Origin: Moniliella sp. 'wahieum' | Lineage: Eukaryota; Basidiomycota; Moniliellomycetes; Moniliellales; Moniliellaceae | Direction of reading: 5' to 3' | Assembly (NCBI GenBank): GCA_003971905.1 | Contig: RSEE01000030.1 | Coordinates: 196,001 to 260,000 of the forward strand | DNA length: 64,000 nucleotides | Part shown: one piece after another, positions 11,072 to 23,018 of the stretch | Layout: every line of letters starts with the position of its first letter | Numbering within the stretch: position 1 is the stretch's first letter | Notes under the pieces: model-generated | Databases searched by the model: none | Seen by the model: only the letters and a program-made list of their open reading frames with translations | Told to the model about the DNA's origin: nothing | Program-made: the position numbers and the translations under genes

Positions 11072-12792
11072 ATGGTCGCTTCGGCTCCCTCAGGAAAGGA
11101 GAAGATTGACGTTGACGGTGCAGCCGCTGGGGGGCCAGAATCGCTGCCCAGCTCGGTTGCCAACCCCGGCGAAGAAGTTAAAGACTTGAAAAGCGACGCC
11201 GGCGTGCCTGCCACGACTGAATCGGAACTGTCTATCAACTCTCATGCAGATGACGCCCTCCAAGTCCTCGCCCGCTTCGGTATGGTGGGGGTGACGGGCG
11301 AAGAAAAGCGCCGGCTTGTGCGCAAGGTGGATTTACACGTGCTTCCCATGTTGTTGGTCATCTCCTTGACCCAGTACTTGGATAAGAGCTCCATCTCGTA
11401 CGCCGCTGCGCTGGGGATCAAAAAGTCCATTCCCAGTTTGGCAGTGGGAGACCATTTTAATGTGGTGGCCACACTCTTGTTTGTTGGTCAAGCTGTCGGT
11501 GAGGTCCCCACCATCCGTCTGTTGCAGTACTTTCCGCTTCGGCCGTACGTCTCCATCAATGTGATCCTTTGGGGCGTGATTGTGGCGGCGCAAGCGGGAG
11601 TCAAGTCCTATGGTGGCTTACTTGCAACACGTTTCTGCCTTGGCCTCACGGAAGCTACGGTGACGCCTGCATGGGTGGTGTATACCAGCCAATGGTACAC
11701 TCACCGTGAACAAGCTTTCCGTGTTGGCCTTTGGGCCACTAGCGGTGGTCTATCCCAGATCTTGGGGGGTGCGATTGCGTATGGGATTGCGACGCATGTG
11801 GGATCGGACCCGCACGCAACCCTGCGCGGTTGGCAGATTCGCTTTATCGTGTTTGGCATAATGGCAGTCTTGTTTGGGGCTATGTTTTACATGCTGCTGC
11901 CCAACTCGCCCGCCGATGCGTGGTTCCTCACCGACCGGGAGAAGGCGATTCACATTGAGCGCCTGCGCGGCAACGAACAAGGAATTGGATCCCGGCACTT
12001 TGACTGGGCTCAGTGCCGGGAAGCGTTTCGGGATCCGTTCACGTGGACCTGCTGTTTTTGGCTGATTGCCGTCAGTATTCCCAGCGCTTTTGCTACCTCG
12101 TTTAGCACCACAGTTGTCATGGGCCTCGGATATACGGCGAACCAGTCGTTGATTCTGGTGACACCGCAGGGCGCGGTACAAGTGGTGCTGATGCTTGTGC
12201 TCACCTGGCTCGCATCAAGGACAAACAAGCGGATTTTCTGGGGCATTGGGTCACATTCCTGGCTTTGCGGGGGCGGTCTTGATGGCCACGACGGACAAGG
12301 TGCCGGCACTGATTGGATATTTCCTAACGGGTGGAACACTTGTGGGAGGGGTCATCCTCTTGGCACTTACTTCTTCCAACGTTGGAGGGGCGAGTAAGAA
12401 AACGGTTTGTGCCCTCCAGACTGTGGCCTCTACCATCGGCGTACGTGTCGGCTTTTTTGTTCTTTGTCTGCGGACCCATCGACTAACTTTTCATCTCCCA
12501 TCTTAATTTGTATCTCTGCACATCTATCTTCCAGAACATCGTCTCGCCTCAGATCTTGACACACAACACGGCTCCCCGTTACCTGCCTGCCAAGATCGCC
12601 ACGGCCATCATCTATTTTATCTGTGCTCTGGACTTTGCTCTGATCTGGTACCTTTTTGCCCGGGAGAACCGCAAACGCGATCGGGCCAAGGAGGAAGCGA
12701 TTGCCAACGGCACATACAAGCCACCAACTAAGAACCACGAGTTCCTCAACTTGACCGACCGGTCCAACCCTGAGTTCCGGTACAGTGTTTAG
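11072..12792 (+). CDS. MFS permease, allantoate/nicotinate (DAL5/TNA1) type
   Basis: This is a plasma-membrane transporter of the anion:cation symporter family, which imports allantoate, nicotinate, vitamins or similar organic anions. A ~95-residue cytosolic N-terminus leads to EEKRRLVRKVDLHVLPMLLV, then the family signature LTQYLDKSSISYAAALGIK in TM1, the RFCLGLTEA segment and QWYTHREQAFRVGLW. Twelve hydrophobic segments can be followed. Exon 1 is 11072-12440 and exon 2 is 12535-12792; the 94-nt intron has GTACGT, a CTAAC branch (12483) and CCAG. The tail ends NPEFRYSV. The frame breaks once near 12236 (SRTNK), after which TM11-12 continue in another frame. The ATG at 11072 (MVASAPSGK) is preferred; an upstream ATG in frame exists. 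Substrate is not predictable. Confidence 0.88.
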
Positions 12793-13916
12793 CGTTATAT
12801 TACCACTAGAGGACCACCCGGGCCTATACGGCCCGGTATACGTACTCCTAATGCTTTCACCGTGCGTCTGTACTGAAGGGCTTCGCCCCAGCCTTCCTCC
12901 GTGTTGGTTGCAAACACCAACGGCCACCTTTCTCCCCTAGTCCACCGTTCCATATATGCCCCTTACCACCCTGGTTCACCGTTCCTCTTTCCCCACCCAT
13001 CCCCCTGTCCACCGTTTCGTCATCAACAGAGACTCCAATATACGACATACTACTAGGTTAAATTCCATCATATATTCAGGTTCAGGATGGCGTAGCATGC
13101 AGTTCGTTTGTACAGTAGCAGTCCCATTGTGCATTTTTGCCACCTTATTCGTTGTGCGAGTGTCTCGCTTGTTGCCTGTTGTGCTGTGCTTCGATCTTGT
13201 TTTGCTCTTGCGCACGCGTCACGGTCAAGCTTCAATATCCTTTCAATTTGTATATCCGTACGCGTTACATGTGCTGAGCGAAGATCGCAGAAAAAAGGGA
13301 GGCGGTGCCGTTCTTCCTCAAGCTGCTCATCAAGGCCTGCGCAAACGTCGAGTTTGGCTGTGCTAGCCATCAACGGCAGAATCGTCCTTTCCTATTTTGT
13401 AACTCCTTCTTATAGTAGCGTCTCGGACGTGATGCCTGGCGCCTTCTTTCGGTTTACATCCCGCCATGCAAGGACGGGCCCCTACCGCTCTGTGGGTATC
13501 CTGACTAGTGGCTGTGGAGAGCCTACAAGCGTGTGGAGCGGCGCTTAATAGCCCTGAATGATGGAGCGTTTATATGCAACTACTCTCCGCGGGTTGCCCA
13601 TTGAACGCGGCAGGATCAACCAAAAGCTAGTATACTGCAAGCACAATTCTTTTAAAAGTGCCCCACGTGTGGTCCTTGAGCGAGTGCTTGTGCTTGTGCT
13701 TGTGGATACTATTCATCCGGCCAAGGGGGTTATTGCAGCGTACAGAGTACAAGAAAACGGAAGCCGGGTGGCACACGCGTGCGCCGTGCGGGGGGGGGGG
13801 AGGGAGTGGGAGGATGGAGAAGAACATGCGAATAAGGAATAGGTGGGGGGGAGGGGGGGGAGCAGCCAACTGTCCCGTCGAGGGAATAGAGAGTAGCGAA
13901 TGGCACATGTACACCA
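12793..13916. other. Intergenic between MFS permease and BEM1
   Basis: No recognised gene. It contains one copy of a dispersed repeat (12918-13085) and G-runs at 13791-13860. A minus-strand frame from the ATG near 13370 (MASTAKLDVCAGLDEQLEEE) reads sensibly for about 35 codons to a possible donor, but I could not extend it. Confidence 0.35.
12918..13085. repeat. Dispersed repeat, copy 1
   Basis: This stretch shares TCCACCGTTCCATATA, a second CCACCGTT and TTCCATCATAT with 60826-60942 in the same order and orientation. It may be a decayed mobile-element end or a duplicated segment. Confidence 0.55.
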
Positions 13917-14084
13917 TCAGTTCCCCTCTCTAACCCGTCCATTGTATGGGTGGGCGGGAAAAGAGGGGCAGAGGGAGGAGAGAGGGAGGGCGAGGGGAGG
14001 TCTCGTTCCAGACGAGCCAGGGCCTCGGACATCAACACCAGAATGCCAATGGGGGAGCAGAGGGAGGTGAACGTTGAACAGGAA

Positions 14085-14119
<35 letters not shown>

Positions 14120-16752
14120 GAGAGAGAGAAGGGATGGATGGATGCAGGGCCGGTTCTCCACAGCAGCGTTTTACTGCCGCGGCAAACAACATTGGTTTGC
14201 CTCCTCCGTGCTCGAGCCAGTCGCGCAAATCTTCGTCGTCCAGTAAGGACCATGACCATGCGTCCACGGGGGGAGTAGGATCCTGCACCACACCAGCCTC
14301 CGCTGCTGCTGCTGCTGCCGCTGCCGTATCGCCAGCCCCAAGCGACTCGGGGTAGCGCAGCACGCCAATCTGGCTGCCGAGACGTTCGCGCGCCTTGGTC
14401 AGCAGCTCGGCGTACGTGATGCTCGCCGGATCCACCCGCACCGCGACCAACTCGTCGGTGGCTGAATGGAAGATCTTGATCTTGGTCCAGCCGGGTTTGC
14501 GCGACGCAGAAGACGACGGTGGGGTAGGCGTGGGAGTGGCAGGGGTAGGCGTGGCAGAGGGAGCCGTGGCAGACACGGCGGCAACCGAGGTCCGAGGCGG
14601 GCCCGTCTCGGTCGTGCCAGCTGCGCTGTTGCCGCTGGCGGTAGGATGACGGTCGGGGTGGGACTGGCTGGTGCCTGAGTCGGTGCGAGCCACAGCGAAG
14701 GTGGGTACAGCCGTGTGGGAAGCGAGGTGGACGCGATCCAGGCCATGGACCAGCTCGGCTGGGTCGGAAGACGAGGGCGGAAGCGGCAGGGCGCCGTCGT
14801 CGCCCGGCCAAGGCATGGGGAAGGTTGGGGTGGGCGAGGATGGTATGCGACGACACGGTCGCCAGGCCGCGGGTCGAAAAACATCTGCACAACATCGGAG
14901 CGGGTGAGGCGAGGAGGCAAAGCGACCAGCTGGCGGGTGTACTGGTCGAGCGCGATCCGGTACTGCTCCGCCATGGCATCCGTGAAGTTCTCCCCCGTCG
15001 ACAGGGCACGCGGAAGCGAAGGAATGATGGCCATCTGGGATCCGGGCGGGCCATGACCAGCCTCGAGAGGGAAGCGCGTCTGGAAGCTTAGGTGGAAATC
15101 GTAAAAATCTTCGTATAGACGATACAGCTCCAACTCCAACGGCGGTCGCACTCGTTCGTCCGACACACCAGAGCCCCCCGTCGGGGACCGCCGACTTCCC
15201 TTGGGCTGCGGAAAAGAGAAAACGGAACAAACTCTACTGGTACCAGTAGTCACCTTGCTCTTTGTGCACGCATCCACCTGAGCTCGATTAGGAAACCAGG
15301 TGGGAGCGGGTGGCACTCAGCTCCCGAACCCATCGCGTCGACATCACCCAGTGGGAAGCCAACGTAAATCCTGACACAGCCTGCGTACCCGGTGTACTGT
15401 CCGATGGAACCTGCATCGTTTCCATCAGCTCATTCCCAGGACTCACACCCAGCAATGTCTGGCAGTGGATTGGACGGAACCGGGGAAAGTGCCGTGAGGG
15501 GTGGCTGGGTATGAGCTTGTGTACCGGCTCCAGGTAATGGAGGGTTCGATAATGCCTGAGGCTTCCTGTGGCGGCGAAGACATCACCATCCGCCAGGGAC
15601 CAGGGCCATCACGAAGAGATTTTGGGTTGGACATAGGGGAGGAGATGGAGGTGACAGCAGCTCCATTTCGGGTCGTCGTTGCTGGTTTGGGTCGATGGCC
15701 ATAACCCAAAGAGAGGGAAATCGCCTTGCCGTGCGACAAAACTCCCGCCTTTTCACCATTCGTCCCGATTCCTGCCTTGGGGTTGCTTCCCGCTCCCGTT
15801 GTGAAGGTGGCAGCTTTAGGATCGGTCCCCGAAGTAGGCCATCGCCAAGGACTGGCTCCAAAGGGCGTAGGAGAGGGCGATGGCCTGGCGTGGTTGGATG
15901 GCTGTTCGTGGGCCTTGGCGATGGGCAGTGGACCGATCGTGGCCTGTCGCTTTTTCCACGTGGCCACCGACGGGATGGCGCCAAGGGCAATCAGGTCGGC
16001 GGCTTGTGGGGCAGCTGCTTTCCCGTTCGCAAATCCAGCAGCGCAACATACGCCACTGGTACCAACCCAGGTGGGGTCTCGGCATTGTTGGCATCCAGAC
16101 GTGCGGCGACAAGCCACTCAGGAGTGGAATGCGCATATATTCGGATCCGCGTCCCCGTCTTGACGCCCAACTCGTCCGGCCGCTCCGCAACAAAGTCGTA
16201 CAGGGCCACCGCCAAAAACGTGTCAGGTACCGCTGGCGCCGTTTGCGTCGCTGGTGCAGAGACGGGTTTCGAAGGTGAGGGGTGTGTTGCCCAAGGGTCA
16301 ACTGGTGCGTCCAGCTCAGCACCGACCGCATGGCGAGGGAGCGGCGGTACGGTCTGGCCGTGGGAGGGGGAGGGAACTGGGTAAGCTTGGCGGACCCAGT
16401 GTGGTGATGGAGAGGGGGCTGGTTGGGAGGCGAGGAAATGGGGGCGGGGACTAGTGAGGGCGAGAGCGCAGCAGCAGCAGAGGTGCGCGGTGCGGGGAGA
16501 AGGCAGCACTGCGGGTAAGAATGTCGAAGATATGGGTGGGGGCGAGCCCTTGGGCATCCGTGAGGGGGTTGGAGACGGTGTACCAGTCGGGGTGGGTTGG
16601 GGGGATGAGGACGTGGAAAAAGTCGCCGGCATGGACGGTTTGTTGCTGGGGGAGCGGGCGAGATAGGAGGAGTGTGCGCGGAGGACGAGAAGAGGAGGCT
16701 CCTTGGCGGTGCGGGGCGCAGCGCCCGACACAGGCGCCCGCCTGGGGGGCAT
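13917..16752 (-). CDS. BEM1: BEM1 polarity scaffold (SH3-SH3-PX-PB1)
   Basis: BEM1 gathers Cdc24, Cdc42-GTP and PAK kinases at sites of polarised growth. All four domains are seen in order, in changing frames. SH3-1 near 16700-16510 contains GDFFHVLIPP and DWYTVSNPLTDAQGLAP. SH3-2 near 16230-16020 contains FLAVALYDFVAERPDELG and GLVPVAYVALLD. The PX domain near 15150-14840 contains LYRLYEDFYDFHLSFQTRF and the proline loop through MFFDPRPGDR. The PB1 domain near 14500-14190 starts at WTKIKIFHSATDELVAVRV and has DDEDLRDWLEHGG. This order is specific to BEM1. The ATG at 16752 (MPPRRAPVSG) is the natural start. The true stop is unclear: after PB1 the frame runs through a GA microsatellite that would encode a Ser-Leu repeat, so real coding may end near 14170. 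Confidence 0.88.
14084..14130. repeat. GA/CT microsatellite
   Basis: An almost pure (GA)n run of about 47 bp with one interruption lies at the BEM1 3' end. On the minus strand it reads as alternating Ser-Leu in the BEM1 frame. Confidence 0.9.
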
Positions 16753-18184
16753 GCTGGGGTGCGGGTGGGGAAGGATGGCGGAAAGGAAAACGGAAGCAAG
16801 TGGTGGTGGGGGAGCAGGTGCTGGAGGAAACGCTGGGCGTTGCTGCTCCCTACTCGTACTGGGGCTGGGTCACGGCGCCTAGGGAGCAGCAGAGCAGCAC
16901 CATGGGCAACTGATTGGCTGACTAGGCGGGTGTCTGGATGAGTGCGACGCGTGACGATGCGCTGGCCTGCGTTGACGTGTGGCTGGCTGACTACGGCGGG
17001 TCGTCTCCGCTGCCAGTCAAGTCACGGCAGTCACCGTCCCTGTCGCCTGGTCACTCGCCCGCGCCCGCAGTCGGCCTCTGTCGTCGTCTCTGGTCGCCTG
17101 CCTCGTCGGGCAAGCCTTGCCAGTGCCTCCCCAGGCCCCAGGCCTCACGCGTCACGCCCTCCTTACCAGCCTTCTGCCCCTCAGGCCCTCACCGTCACGG
17201 CCCCGGGCCAACCAGCACCCAGCAACCACAGTCCCCGGCAGACCAAAACATATAGATACCCTTGATCGTAGATACACGATGCCTTTCGTCTCTGCCCGCC
17301 GCACAATTCGGCGCACCCTACGCCACATGGGCCGGCCGGAGCGCCAGCCCAACACTCGAGCCGTGCCGCGCCAGGCCACGCCAGGCCACGTCCTGCCCCG
17401 CCACGTGAACCATCTTCTCCGACATGGCATGTCGGCCCACTGGGACACACAAGCGCCTGGCCAGCTGCCTGCCGGCTGGGTATATATTGGTCTGGGGGCT
17501 GCGTGCCCAGCACCATTTCCCGCTTGGCGGCGATCCAAAGCCATGCAAAGTGCTCACTGTTGCTCAGCACTCGAGGACTCAGCCTCAGCACTCGACCAGC
17601 CGAGGCGGTGGGACGCAGGCGACCAGCCAGCGTCCCCCCCGACCTCCCCCCGCTACACCGCTGTGGCGCCAGCGCCACGTCATCGCCTGCCTCAGGCGTC
17701 GTGCCTCCCAGCATCACATCACCCTGCCATGTGATTGCTGATCCCTGTGACCCGCATTGACATCACCCATCCCATTGGAAATTGCCCGGCGCATCGGCAT
17801 CGCAACCGGTAACCCGCGGTCACCTGACCCCCCAGCACTCCATATCGCCACGAGGGTCATTCGCACCTCTGCTATAAGCGCCGTTATGCGAGTTGCTCCG
17901 ACACTACGCACTTGCTCCGCCACACTGCGTTGGCCCATCCCAAATCCTTTCCCCCGTTTACACCTCCACCCGGGCCCGTCAAGACCGTCCGCACTCTCCG
18001 CACCTTTCTTTCGTGTGTTCTGTATATACGCCGGCGGGGCCCCGCTGCCGGTGGGACAGGTGTCAAGACGGGGGGATACCACGGATGGGTTTTGACCAAC
18101 CACGATCGGACTTGTTTTTGTTAGGCGTTGGTCCTTGGTCCAACCTGGAACCGGGGTGTCGTGGGCGGGCCCCGAACTGTGAAG
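16753..18184. other. Gene-poor GC-rich region
   Basis: This holds the BEM1 promoter on its left. Several long frames on both strands are GC-driven and show no family features. Tandem-looking CCACGCCAGGCC words occur near 17370-17400, and a TATATA lies at 17479. I see no supported gene. Confidence 0.5.
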
Positions 18185-19767
18185 TGTCAGGAGACGGGAG
18201 ATGGAGGAAAGGGGAGCAGATGGATTGTGGATACATCTATGGACGGACGACTGTGGAGGTATATGTACCTCCTAAGAAAGGGGGGCACAGTCGAGAGTTG
18301 GATACAGGATCACCCAACTGATAAGAATCCCGCCTCCATAGTGCTCATACGGGCCTAGTGGACCAAGCCCCCCCTAGTACCGTGCGAGTCTGTCACGGAG
18401 CCCAACCCACAATTCAACGCTGCTGATGCACTGGTGCAAGGCCACATTGAGTCTCTCAAGCAGAGACTCTCTCATCGCCGCCACAAAGTGGCCTTTGTGT
18501 GGACTACGAGCAGTATCGAGTTTAATCCCATCTCCCCATGGCTCCGCTCCCTGGGCATTCGGCGCCTTCGCACAACCGACGATGACCCTGCCGGCGTACT
18601 CAACCGCGTGCACCCATTGCTGAAAACCGTTGTTCAAGCTGCATTTTGCATTCCCTCTCCGCTAGATCAACCTGCTGGTCTGCAGCCCTCGTTCAGGCGG
18701 CCACGGTCATCAACGCCTTGCCGCACCCGTCCTGCTTCAATGCCACCCCGCATCAGCGCATGTATAGCTGCTCTTTCGACGTTCCAGCCTTGCATCCCTG
18801 CGGCTGCCGGACTCATGATGGAGGACATGAGACCAGCTACTACGTCATTTCATCTTGACTCCAATTCGACGATGAATCGCTGGCACCTCCGCGTCTGCCG
18901 CAACGGTAAATGGACAACTCTCGAATCAAATAATGTCCGTCTCCAGGAAAATGGCTAGAGCCACGTCCCTTCTACTGTGGTCGCTTCCTCTCCCGCGCCT
19001 CCTCTCGCCCCATCCATCGTAGATGAGGACTTCTTATTGTGAGAACCTCGGAGCCTATGGCCCGTCGCCTCCCTCAGCGGTGCTACGTCCTCATCCACCA
19101 TCGAAGCCGACATGAACCTTCCTCTTGCCCCCCTGAGGGACGCCGCTGTCTCTTGAGCAAAACGAGAGGACCGCACCTTGATACGCCTCCAGCGTTACCA
19201 AGAACTCCAAGTATGCGAGCGAAGACACACTCTTCCCCGTCGCCTCGCAGGCTCTCTTTGTCTTCTTACTTGGCTGTGTCGCATCATTGGTGCCAAGTCG
19301 TCCGCATTGCCCTCGTTTACGACGACGTCTGCGCCTTCATCGTACCCACGTCCGGTACAAGAGAACGCCGCGTATGCGTCCTCCCAAGTCCAGCTCTTCA
19401 CCGACCTGACCTGCGCATTGTTCTTTCCCTTTTCTCACCCTGATCTATATTCCTTTGGATCGGTTGCAGGTGGCTTGTCCACTTCCTTGCCATCGACTCG
19501 ATCTCTGTCTACGACTTGGCCATTGTTGAAGGAGACCCAAAGGTTGGCACAGGATCGGTGGGAATGTCAGAACCACTCCCTGCTAGGTGGTCCTTAGCTC
19601 ACTAGGCTGCTATGGGCACACCTTGGCGTGATTTCTGTCCGTTGGGAGATCCCCTTTCCACCTCTCGACTGCCCCCCTGTGCTTCTGAAGTGCATATATC
19701 TCCAGTCCGTCCATAGATGTATCCAATCCATCTGCACCCCTTTCCCTCATATCGCGTCTCCTGACAA
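18185..19767. mobile_element. Element with ~130-bp diverged inverted repeats
   Basis: The left arm (18185-18318) and the reverse complement of the right arm (19641-19767) align along their length, sharing TGTCAGGAGACG, GCAGATGGATT, GGATACATCTATGGACGGA and GGGGGGCA with CAGTCGAGAG. Identity is roughly 75-80 percent by eye. Between the arms the plus strand is open from about 18390 to 18958 (words include SLKQRLSHRRHKVAFVW), and a second stretch ends with HFLAIDSISVYDLAIVEGDP near 19545. I recognise neither. A DNA transposon with long terminal inverted repeats is the simplest reading; an inverted duplication of a shared leader is the alternative. No target-site duplication could be fixed because the arm ends are ragged. 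Confidence 0.45.
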
Positions 19768-20700
19768 GGGCCCACTCCCCGTTTATCGAGCTTGAACGCT
19801 ATTAGCCGATGATCCGAACGGAGTTAGAGACGAATGACAGGGTCGGATAGGTCCTGGCACAGAACAAGTCAACTCTTATAGGATCGCAGCGGCATCCGTA
19901 CAGAGGAGACTGAAAGCTGGAGGAAGATCCAATACGGAAAAGGATACCTGGGCGACAAAGGATCCGAGAAGACTAATAAGAGCTGGCCGCTGTAGCAGAT
20001 CAGTGGAATAGTTGCAGGTGAACTACTATGGAGTAACGCGGGTGTTGTCTGGTCGGTCAAGGATGGATTCGGAAGGAGACATATGGTTTCTTTTTACAAA
20101 ATGACCGGCTACGGGAAGAACAGGAACAAAGGCTCTACTACAGACGGAACAAATTTAAAGAAGAACATATATTCAACGCCGTCTCGAAAGACGGAGGAAT
20201 AAAGGTGAATGGCCTTCAATTGAACCAAGGAATACAGATCAAGTAGGGAAAGCTTCCCTCCCGACAAGAATACAGTCAACCACGAAACAGGCCCTAAGTA
20301 ATAGGCAGGTTGTCCGCCCTCGCAGCAAGACCGTAAACGGATTGACGAGGCCTGAGGGGAGAATATCCCAACGAGAGAAAACGAGACGGCCTGATGAGGA
20401 AACGGACGTCAATATCCGGCAGTCCCACTTGCGCTCAAGACCGAAGACCAAGAAATACTTGAGTTAGTTGGAATAATATATCAGGAGGGACTCAAAGCTC
20501 ACGCACAGATTTCCTCGGCCGTACGGAAAGGAATCGATCTTGGTCGCGTAGATCGCAGGAAGCATGACCTGTCTAGGCCCAAGGGAGTAGATGGATTGTT
20601 TAAGCGAACCAGACCACAGTGGCCCGTATTAACACTGATGATCTGTGGCTAGTCACGATTGGATGTGGGTTATAGATTTCGGAAAGAACTCTGGGATCGG
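19768..20700. other. AT-richer stretch, unassigned
   Basis: The plus strand is purine- and A-rich and differs in base composition from its surroundings. Several short frames look weakly protein-like but no family can be named and no terminal repeats are seen. It may be a much-decayed mobile element; I assign no class. Confidence 0.35.
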
Positions 20701-21120
20701 GGTTAGGGAGGCGAAAAGGGAGCGCGTAGGCTTCCCCTCCCCCTTCTCCCGGCAGCCCATCTTCCCCCCCGATAGATAAAAAGAGGAAAATGTGGGCCTA
20801 GGGAGCCGGAGGAGCAGAAGGACGAGAAGAAGGGGATGGCTTGAGTGGCAGCCGGGACGAATGACCTGGATTTGTGCATGGCCACACTATTGGCCTACAG
20901 GAAAGGCATACAAGCCCTGTCCTCACACAGCTCATCGAGTGTTGGCAGAACGTTGTCTTCTCTCTGGCCCTGTGGATTCGATACAGGTGATGAGAGGACC
21001 GCTTGACAGTTGGATGATGCGGAACGAATGTTGAACCTCACTGAATACTGAACACTGTAGAAGATTATAGAGACCTGGCAGTTGACAGTGTATTGCATGG
21101 CACACATGAACTAAAGAAGA

Positions 21121-21180
21121 GGCTATAGTATACTAGTCGCAGGTATTTACGCCTGCTGTGGAACTCGATTTACTATAGCC
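21121..21180. repeat. 60-bp inverted repeat (potential hairpin)
   Basis: GGCTATAGTA at 21121-21130 is exactly complementary to TACTATAGCC at 21171-21180. An inner pair, GCAGG at 21139 with CCTGC at 21153, nests inside. Confidence 0.7.
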
Positions 21181-21549
21181 CACAACGCGATGAGCATGCC
21201 TTCGCCCGACCGTATGGGGCGCCTAAGTTTACATGCGCCCACGGATGATATAGGCACAAGAAACTTGAGAATTGGGGGGGGGGGAAGAGGAGAGAGGGTC
21301 TCATATTTTGTCGTCGGCAGTTACCGGTTACCACTGCAGTCACCTGGTTGGTTACCGGAGGGGGTTCCAAAACTGACCATCAACTGAAGACTGAAGACGT
21401 ACTACTTTTGTTGTAAGCGCAAGATCCATTATTGGAGTCACTGAGCACTGCATTTTTGAGACGTTGGGACTATGAGGCGCTGAGAGGTTTTTGGAGGGCT
21501 CAGCGTGTTCAGCTCGGCAGACTCAGCCGTGAATAATGGCGCGGCCGAG

Positions 21550-21566
21550 CGCGCTGAGCGCTGAGT
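21550..21566. repeat. Heptamer array, AGCGCT core
   Basis: Two units ending GCGCT-G then AGCGCT-G, followed by AGTT. Part of the array cluster. Confidence 0.5.
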
Positions 21567-21868
21567 TGAGCGAGGCCGACCCACACATCCCGGGCCTTCT
21601 TTAGTGTCAAATTGCACAACATGCATGTGGTCCATAGTTTGTCAATCGCATTATGCATCATGTGATGCCACCGACAATCGGTCGGAGGAGACTGGGGAGG
21701 TATGTGGTGGGATTGGCGGGTTATAATACGGGTTTTATACCGGTTTATATTAAGCGACGGCACCAAGGAAAAAGGGATCGCTTTCCGACATGTCAACAAG
21801 AGTGATTTAGAGGCAGGTTACATGTGGGTCCCTACGCGGACACAGCTGTTTAAGCCATCAACGCCAAC

Positions 21869-21889
21869 AACGTTGAACGTTGACAGGTG
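21869..21889. repeat. Heptamer array, AACGTT core
   Basis: AACGTT-G occurs twice, followed by a degenerate ACAGGT-G in the same 7-bp register. Confidence 0.65.
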
Positions 21890-22190
21890 GAGGTCCGAGG
21901 GCTGTATAGGACCGTGACACAGTGCACATGGTAGGAAAGCCCTGTGGATGTTGGAAATGGTCATGTTGACATAATGACACTGGGATTTCCTCAGCTTTTG
22001 CCAAGTCGCGTACCATATATTTGCACAACAGTTGTTCATGCCCCTGATTGTTGTCTGCGGGTTTGCACCGCGCTCTCCCCTCGCATTGGGGCCCCATCGG
22101 CCCTATATCTCCGCTGTTGTCTATATGATGGTCGCATGGAATGGCGAGGAATGCGAATGGCCGAAAATTCAACGCACTTGCGGGGATTAG

Positions 22191-22204
22191 ATCGATTATC
22201 GATT
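22191..22204. repeat. Heptamer array, ATCGAT core
   Basis: Two exact ATCGAT-T units in tandem. Confidence 0.6.
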
Positions 22205-22316
22205 ATTGCTCCACGCATTCTGCGGGCCGCATGGAGGAGGACGGAAGAGAACGTGGTTGCTGGCTGGCGAGGACGGAATGATTGTAGGACAGGCTATGGT
22301 GCTGGGGCGTGTGCTG

Positions 22317-22340
22317 AGGCCTGAGGCCTCAGGCCTGAGG
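22317..22340. repeat. Heptamer array, AGGCCT core
   Basis: Three exact AGGCCT hexamers are separated by single bases G, C and G, then a partial fourth unit AGG. The spacer varies while the hexamer is constant. Confidence 0.85.
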
Positions 22341-22920
22341 GGGGGTATCTTGAACGTTCAAGTTGAGCCTGCTGTTAGAAACGTGAAACCCGAGGCTCAG
22401 CCCAAGCGCCCAGGCAGGTGTTGAGCCCGAGGAGATCCCAGAGAGCTCTCGGATGTTGAGACGCTCAGGCACACATCCAGCCCTCCTTGAAGCAACTGAG
22501 CTTTGCAATTTGAAACCTGCCCTTTGACTCGGCTCGCATCCATATCAGCCCACCCATTCCGATGCGGGGTATCACACTTGACGCGCTGTCCTTGAACGTG
22601 AAACGCCTTCTGGCAATACCAACGCGTCATGCGACTGGCAACAGATGTGCATGCAACCCAGCAGCGCCAAGTGCTCGGCAGTTCTTCCGGTGGGGGCGGT
22701 GGGTGGGGTGGAGTGGGGTGGGGTGGCCGGTGGGGTGGCCGTCGGTCGACGTTAGATCTTAGGTCTTCCAGCGACCGACCAGCGTGGCCATAAATGGGGC
22801 GACATGTGACATGGTGTAACCGAGGGGGGACGTTGGACTGCTGAAACAGGTGTGAGGTATTCGTTTCTCATATTCCTGTCGCTGCACCGTCCGCGTCTGG
22901 AGGGAGTTAGCGTTTATTTA

Positions 22921-23018
22921 AGTTAAACGTTAAACGTTAAAACGTCAAGCGCTAAGCTTAAATAACGTTACACGTTAAAACGTTAATTCCTGCCGCCTAA
23001 GGCCTAAGGCCCAAGGCG
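22921..23018. repeat. Compound heptamer arrays, AACGTT then AGGCCT
   Basis: AACGTT-A repeats at 22926, degenerates through AACGTC-A and AGCGCT-A in the same register, recurs at 22964 and 22979, and is followed at 22995-23018 by AGGCCT-A, AGGCCC-A and AGGCGC. Confidence 0.75.

Noticed and set aside
16942-17734. Long Pro/Ser/Arg frames upstream of BEM1
   Set aside because: Low-complexity GC-driven frames on both strands with no motif, splice pattern or conserved segment.
19860-20650. Short protein-like frames suggesting an old retroelement
   Set aside because: No reverse transcriptase, integrase or protease motif and no terminal repeats can be named, so no family is claimed.
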